A DNA stretch of 64,000 nucleotides, taken from Bradyrhizobium amphicarpaeae (GTDB lineage: Bacteria; Pseudomonadota; Alphaproteobacteria; Rhizobiales; Xanthobacteraceae). The translations under genes were made by a program, and so were the position numbers. Under the pieces are notes generated by a model, which was not told the origin of the DNA, did no database searches, and saw only the letters and a list, made by a program, of their open reading frames with translations. The stretch lies in contig NZ_CP029426.2 in assembly GCF_002266435.3 (NCBI RefSeq), forward strand, positions 2,510,001-2,574,000, read 5' to 3'. Of the stretch, positions 59,447 through 64,000 are shown piece after piece. The stretch's first letter is position 1. Each line of letters opens with the position of its first letter.

Positions 59447-62306
59447 GTTGCAGTTCGGCCAAAAGGCGCGAGGCGGCAATGAGGTCCGAGGCTTCAAAGC
59501 CCTCGGTAAAATTGCCATGGATGGGGGCGAGCAAGCGCGCGGCCTTTCGTCGGCGGCCGGTCGCAATCCAATGCGCGGCCAGATCGACGGCGATCCGCAG
59601 TTCGAAGGTTTTGGCCCCTATGCTGCGCGCCTCGGCAAGCGCCTGCTGCAGCCGCTTTTCGGCACGCAATGGCTCGCCTGCATGGAACAGGACGGATGCA
59701 TCGACGCGCACAAGCTCCGAGCGGCACCAGCGTTCGCCCTGCCGCTCCTGGTAATCGAGGGCTTCCGCGATGGTGCGCTGCGCTTCATTGATGCGGCCTT
59801 GCCTGAGAAGCGCGCGGGCGAACACCGCGAGATAGCTGCCTATCCTCATCAGGAAGCGGCATTCGATCAGCTCGTCGATCGCGGCCCGGATATCGTCGAC
59901 CGCGCGCGCATCGCCCCTGAGATCCCTCAGGCAGGCCGAGAAATAGCGCTCCACCGGAACCCAGCGGGAGATGCGCTCCCGTTCGAGATTTCCACGCAGC
60001 CGTTCCGCGTAGCTTTCGAGCGCATCCAGATTGCCGGTTTCGAGGGCAATTGGGAGTGCGGCAAGCCCCAGCGCATTCGACTGGGATACCCATTGACCGC
60101 TGCGATCCGCCGCATCGACGGCATCGCGGGCCAGCCTGGCCGCGGTGTCGGGTTGTCCCTGCATCCACGCAACGAAGGGCAGGTTGAACCGGACGGTGAT
60201 GAACCGGTAGACCTCGTTGGCATCCTTGCGAGACCTGCCCGCGGCCAGCGAATGGGTTGCCGCGAGACGATCGAGAACCGCACGGCTCGTGCCCAATTCA
60301 CCCGCAAACGCTTGCGCCCAGGCCAGTGCCCGATCGGCTTCCGACGTCGATGTCAGGTTGGGGTCGCGGTCCGCGAGCCCGGTCGCTTCCTCGAGACAGA
60401 GGATGGCGCGCGGGATATGACCGATCTGCAGCAGGTAGAAGGCGAAGCCGACCAGTGCGCGTTGCTGATAGTCGATGTCCTTGGCGCGTTTTGCAAAGGC
60501 GATCGCATCGAGCCACGCAATCTCGTTTTCGTTGGATAGTTTGCGCGCGTAGAAAAGGCTCCATCCGAGCGCGCAGGCGAGCTTCGCCCGCAGCAGATCG
60601 TCGCAATCGGTGGTCTTGGCCAGCGCGAGTGCCGAGGACAGCCGCGCCTGCGCCTCCGACAGGATGGCCGTCTCCGACCACAAGGTGATCCCCGCAACCG
60701 TCAGCCTGATGCCGAGCACGGGATCGCCGTCCTCGCCAAAGGCCCACGACAATGCGGCTCGGAGATCGCCGATGCGCCAAAGGTAACGTTGGGTCCAGTC
60801 GGCCGGCTCACGCCAGCTCCACTCGTCCTCGGACTGTTCGAACAGGGCAAGAATGCGCTGCGCATGGCGGTTGAGGGCTTGCGCGCAGGTGGGATCGGCG
60901 CGCCGCCGGTCGGTCGCATAACGCCGCGTACTGTCCAGCAGGCGGTAACGCAGACCACGCTCGCTGGCCTGCGCGCTCAAAAGGGATTTTGCAACGAGAT
61001 TGCCGAGCCCGGTCACGACGTCGACCAGATCGAGGCCGGCCGCTTCGGCCACGAAAATCGCGTCCTCGGCTTCGAACGCGTCGCTGAACACGGAGAGCAG
61101 GGCGAACAGCCTGGCTTCCTTGAAAGGCAGCAGCCTGAAGCTCCAGTCGATCGTAGCCATCAAGGTCTCATGACGCGGCGAGGCGCTTGTCGCCCTTGGT
61201 GCGCGAAAACTCAGGTTCTGATCGAGCGCATCCAGCAGTTCGCGCGGGCCGAACGTTCGGATCTGGGCAGCCGCCAGTTCGATTGCCAGCGGGAGGCCGT
61301 CCAGTGAATGGCATATCGAGGCGATGGCCGCGTAGTCGTCATCGACGAACTCGTAGTCCGACCATTCCGCCGCGCGGCGAACGAACAATTGAATTGCCGG
61401 AAACTCGACCGCCCGTTCCGTTGTCGGCGCCTGGCCCGGGCCCGGCGCGGGGAGCGATCCGAGCCGCACGACGTGCTCGGTCGCATTGCCCAGCGGTTCG
61501 CGGCTGGTCGCGAGCAGCTTCGAAGGCGAAGTGTCCGCCAGGAATTGCCCGGTAAAGATGGCGGCGGCCGGCAGCACATGCTCGCAATTGTCCAAAATAA
61601 GGAGTATCTGGCGCAGCCGCAAATAGTCGAGCACCGCGGTCAGGCCGTTGTCCGGATTGCCCCTGATGCCCAGCGCCGTGACCATCGCCGCGCCGAACAG
61701 GGTCGGGTCCGAGATCGTGGCGAGATCGACGAAGCAGACGCCGTCGCGATATTGCGACGCGACGACCTGCGCCACGGCGACGGCAACTGTCGTCTTGCCG
61801 ATTCCTCCCGCGCCGGCCAGGGTCAGGTGGCGGTTGTCGACCAGCAGACGGGCGATATCGGCGATCTCGACCTCGCGCCCGACGATGCCGCGCCGGGATG
61901 GCGGCGCGGAGGGGATCGGTTCCGCCTGCGCCTCCTCGATTTCACCGATGCTGGTCTGCACGTCCGCGACGAACCTGTAGCCCCGACGCGCCACCGTCGC
62001 GATGTAGGCAGGCTCGGTCCGGGTATCGCCCAGCGAACGCCGCAAGCTCCACATGTTGACCTTGAGATTGCTGTCGTGGAGGAATGTGCCCGGCCAGGCC
62101 GCCTCCATCAGTTCGTCCTTGCTGACCAGCTCGCCGCGACGCTGTATCAGCAGGTGCAACAGCTCGAACGCGCGTCCGCCGAGTTTCACCGCGCGCCCAT
62201 CGAGGAGAAGCAATTGGCGGCGGGGAACCAGTTGGAACGGGCCGAAGGAGAAGGTGAGTTCCTGTCGGCGCGTGCCCCGTTGCCGTGTCTCCGTGGCAGT
62301 CCGCAT
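59436..62306 (-). CDS. Large winged-helix/STAND-ATPase/TPR regulator
   Basis: A 956-residue protein. Residues 18-115 form an OmpR/PhoB-type winged helix (DELMEAAWPGTFLHDSNLKVN, RRGYRFVADVQ). Residues 140-400 form an NB-ARC-like STAND ATPase with Walker A GAGGIGKT (165-172), Walker B LLILDNCEHVL, the DGLPLAIELAA motif and the winged-helix/arm region. The C-terminal 500 residues are helical TPR-like repeats. This layout resembles the MalT/LuxR-adjacent CadC-type STAND regulators (often called winged helix DNA-binding ATP-binding proteins). It may control the neighbouring GH17 gene or the two genes at 62.5-63.8 kb, which is inference. Confidence 0.85.
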   Translation of the reverse strand: MRTATETRQRGTRRQELTFSFGPFQLVPRRQLLLLDGRAVKLGGRAFELLHLLIQRRGELVSKDELMEAAWPGTFLHDSNLKVNMWSLRRSLGDTRTEPAYIATVARRGYRFVADVQTSIGEIEEAQAEPIPSAPPSRRGIVGREVEIADIARLLVDNRHLTLAGAGGIGKTTVAVAVAQVVASQYRDGVCFVDLATISDPTLFGAAMVTALGIRGNPDNGLTAVLDYLRLRQILLILDNCEHVLPAAAIFTGQFLADTSPSKLLATSREPLGNATEHVVRLGSLPAPGPGQAPTTERAVEFPAIQLFVRRAAEWSDYEFVDDDYAAIASICHSLDGLPLAIELAAAQIRTFGPRELLDALDQNLSFRAPRATSASPRHETLMATIDWSFRLLPFKEARLFALLSVFSDAFEAEDAIFVAEAAGLDLVDVVTGLGNLVAKSLLSAQASERGLRYRLLDSTRRYATDRRRADPTCAQALNRHAQRILALFEQSEDEWSWREPADWTQRYLWRIGDLRAALSWAFGEDGDPVLGIRLTVAGITLWSETAILSEAQARLSSALALAKTTDCDDLLRAKLACALGWSLFYARKLSNENEIAWLDAIAFAKRAKDIDYQQRALVGFAFYLLQIGHIPRAILCLEEATGLADRDPNLTSTSEADRALAWAQAFAGELGTSRAVLDRLAATHSLAAGRSRKDANEVYRFITVRFNLPFVAWMQGQPDTAARLARDAVDAADRSGQWVSQSNALGLAALPIALETGNLDALESYAERLRGNLERERISRWVPVERYFSACLRDLRGDARAVDDIRAAIDELIECRFLMRIGSYLAVFARALLRQGRINEAQRTIAEALDYQERQGERWCRSELVRVDASVLFHAGEPLRAEKRLQQALAEARSIGAKTFELRIAVDLAAHWIATGRRRKAARLLAPIHGNFTEGFEASDLIAASRLLAELQLNS

Positions 62307-62462
62307 TGCCCATTGCCAATCGATCGAACAGATCGGCTTGCAATTATCATGCGCTGCAAACTTGTTGAAGTGAGCGGTTCTGAATTCGCACGATTGCCCC
62401 GCGCGGCTCCCTCCTCGGGTGCTGCGACAAAATCACTCGCGCGTCGCTTCTTGACTGGGTCG

Positions 62463-62885
62463 CTATTGCTTGGGCTTGCCGAGAACCGCCATACGCAGGA
62501 CTTCGACACCGCCGTCGGCAAGTTCCGGCAGCCTGGCGAACCAGTCCTTCACATAAGGCGTCGCATTATGCGCGTCGAAATCGGCCTGGCTGGCGAAGAC
62601 CTCGTAGAAGACGAAATGACCGGGCTTGGCGCGGTCTTCCTGAAGGAAATAGACGAGGTTCTTGGGATCGCCGCGCACCAGCTCGATCAGCGGCAGCGTC
62701 GCGGCGCGCAGCATGTCTTCTTTCCCGGGCTTGGCGCGGACCTGCGCCACGACGGAATAGGCGCCTTCCGGAATCTCCTGGTAGCGCACGCGCGGCGCTT
62801 CCTGGGCGATGATGGGTGCGGCGGGCAAAGTCGACGCGACGGCGAAGAGCAGGGCGACGCGCGCATTGCGGGCGAGAGCGTGCAT
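62463..62885 (-). CDS. Exported antibiotic-biosynthesis-monooxygenase-fold protein
   Basis: A 140-residue protein. The start at 62883-62885 (MHALARNARVALLFAVASTL) opens a signal peptide ending at about ...APIIAQE. The mature part matches the ABM ferredoxin-like fold: SVVAQVRAKPGKEDMLRAA, FYEVFASQADFDAHNATPYV. ABM proteins are cofactor-free or haem-degrading monooxygenases; the exported form is unusual. It lies 23 bp downstream of the VOC gene and is probably co-expressed. Confidence 0.8.
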   Translation of the reverse strand: MHALARNARVALLFAVASTLPAAPIIAQEAPRVRYQEIPEGAYSVVAQVRAKPGKEDMLRAATLPLIELVRGDPKNLVYFLQEDRAKPGHFVFYEVFASQADFDAHNATPYVKDWFARLPELADGGVEVLRMAVLGKPKQ

Positions 62886-62908
62886 GACAAGATCCTTCTT
62901 GTGTCGGT

Positions 62909-63757
62909 TCAGCGCACGATGCTTTGCTGGCGCCTGGCCAGGGCGTCGGCGAAGCGCGTCTTGACCGGGTCGAGCGCCTTGACGAATTCGAGCTGCTCGC
63001 CCTCCGGCCCCTTGCAATAGATCAGCTCCCAGCCATTGGAAGGCTCCGCGGTCACCTTGTTGGTGTTGGTGTCGCGGGGCGCGGCCTTGCGGTCCGCCTC
63101 CGTCATGACGCGAACGGTTCGGTTGGCCCGCACCTGGGTCATGCCGCGGCGCGCCGATTCCGCTTCGAGGTCGGCGATGAACTTGTTGAAGTCGACCTCG
63201 TCGCGCACATGGAAGCAGATGTGCATCATGCGCGGAAACGCCGGGCTCATGTGCTCCACCGGTTCGGCAAAGCTCTTGGCGCTGCCCATGGGCTGGTCGG
63301 CCTCGCGATATTGCAGCAGTTCGAGCACCATGTTGTCGAACTGGATGAAACGGACGTCGAGCCGCTGGGCTCCGCTGCGCAGGTCGGGCACGCCGATGGT
63401 CCGCGGATTGACCCCGCGGGCATTGGCCTCAATCTCCTGGTCGGCCAGCAGCGTGTTCTGCACGCCGTCGCCCTGGAAATCGCCATGACGGAACACCTCA
63501 CTGCCGCCGAGCACCTCGGTGTAGAACTGATAGGCCCGCTCCATGTTCTGGACGGTCAGCCCGAAATGCTGGACGCCCTGGAGCCGGGCGCCGAGCGGCG
63601 CCTCGTTGCGTTCGGCCGATGACATGTTGTCGCCCTTCTGTGCCGCGGCCCGTGCGTCGGTCGCGGTGCCGGCGAGGCCCATGACGACGGCGGCGCCGGT
63701 CGTCTGCAACAGGGCGCGGCGGCCCATGCGCGTGGTGTTGTCTGACTGGTCCGTCAT
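62909..63757 (-). CDS. Tat-exported VOC/glyoxalase-fold protein
   Basis: A 282-residue protein; start at 63755-63757 (MTDQSDNTTRMGRRALLQTTGA) behind AAGGAGA. The twin-arginine R13-R14 with the hydrophobic stretch ALLQTTGAAVVMGLAGT and an AxA-like cut near ARAAAQ indicates Tat export of a folded, probably metal-loaded protein. The VOC fold begins at QHFGLTVQNMERAYQFYTEVLGGSEVF; the late ICFHVRDEVDFNKFIADLE and GWELIYCKGPEGEQLEFVKA supply likely metal ligands (His and Glu). Probably a periplasmic dioxygenase- or glyoxalase-like metalloprotein. Co-transcribed with the ABM protein gene. Confidence 0.82.
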   Translation of the reverse strand: MTDQSDNTTRMGRRALLQTTGAAVVMGLAGTATDARAAAQKGDNMSSAERNEAPLGARLQGVQHFGLTVQNMERAYQFYTEVLGGSEVFRHGDFQGDGVQNTLLADQEIEANARGVNPRTIGVPDLRSGAQRLDVRFIQFDNMVLELLQYREADQPMGSAKSFAEPVEHMSPAFPRMMHICFHVRDEVDFNKFIADLEAESARRGMTQVRANRTVRVMTEADRKAAPRDTNTNKVTAEPSNGWELIYCKGPEGEQLEFVKALDPVKTRFADALARRQQSIVR

Positions 63758-64000
63758 GTCGCTCTCCTTGCTTGTCAGGCGTGCTGTCGGCGCTCGAGCG
63801 CCACGCTCTCGTCGGCTGCGGACGTGCCTGCGCTTCTGATCCCGTTCACTAGCGCAAACGCGCATTGCGCGATTTCCCATTCCTGCGCGATGACGCACGC
63901 ATCTTGCTTTGAATGGCTGGAGATTTCGAAATCGCACGCGTGCGGCGAAGCCTTTGCCTTGCCGCCGTTTTACCTCTTTTAACCGCGCGCCCTCTGGACT

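Noticed and set aside
1..64000. tRNA, rRNA, integrase or transposase genes
   Set aside because: I looked through the intergenic regions and the reading frames and saw no cloverleaf, rRNA signature, recombinase or transposase domain.

Overview
The window is chromosomal DNA of an alphaproteobacterium of the order Hyphomicrobiales, most likely Bradyrhizobium or a close relative. The evidence is uniformly high GC with strong third-position GC bias, rhizobial gene types (a MucR/Ros regulator, a DivJ-like kinase, DUF1491, DUF2336 and DUF5330 proteins), and dispersed palindromic intergenic repeats of the kind common in Bradyrhizobium. I see no rRNA, tRNA, CRISPR array, prophage or intact insertion sequence. 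The identification rests on recognised protein families and gene style, not on a database search.

Layout. 1-3.7 kb: the 5' part of a methylmalonyl-CoA mutase small subunit gene, then the folate operon folP-folB-folK and a DUF4332 gene, all on the minus strand. 3.7-20.6 kb: mostly chromosomal housekeeping. It holds a HerA/DUF853 ATPase, two polytopic glycosyltransferases (GT87-like and GT39-like), an M20 dipeptidase, a class II aldolase, MucR, SufE, a DivJ-like kinase with a peptidoglycan-binding neighbour, and several small conserved hypotheticals. 20.7-25.6 kb: a tight four-gene operon of an exported TPR-CHAT protease-like protein, an exported Ig-like protein and two zinc-ribbon proteins, one of them polytopic.

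25.8-31.3 kb: an arsenic island of two divergent units. The leftward unit is arsR-arsC(LMW-PTP type)-acr3-arsC(glutaredoxin type). The rightward unit is a second arsR, an FAD oxidoreductase with a Cys-rich tail, and an MFS transporter. 31.3-35.5 kb: a probable nickel-uptake locus with a TonB-dependent receptor, a DUF4198 periplasmic protein and a convergent SafE/UreH-like membrane protein. The receptor promoter carries two exact copies of the NikR operator consensus GTATGA-N16-TCATAC. A small scar of two truncated gene tails lies beside it.

36.1-40.2 kb: an operon of two alpha/beta hydrolases, a DUF302 protein and a SnoaL-like protein, divergent from an AraC regulator. 40.3-47 kb: a BMP-family (nucleoside-type) ABC importer co-transcribed with a RutB-like cysteine hydrolase and a RidA protein, with a TetR regulator and a candidate operator upstream. 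This looks like a uptake-and-degradation module for a nucleobase-like compound. 47.2-64 kb: DUF1254/DUF1214 membrane proteins, a class A penicillin-binding protein, a YcgN cysteine-cluster protein, a DHA2 drug exporter, a triple-GAF histidine kinase, a ThDP-dependent enzyme, a membrane-anchored GH17 beta-glucan enzyme, a 956-residue winged-helix/STAND/TPR regulator, an ABM monooxygenase-like protein and a Tat-exported VOC protein.

The most promising leads are the CHAT/zinc-ribbon operon (possible envelope stress or signalling system), the twin NikR operators, and the second arsenic unit with the Cys-tailed flavoprotein.
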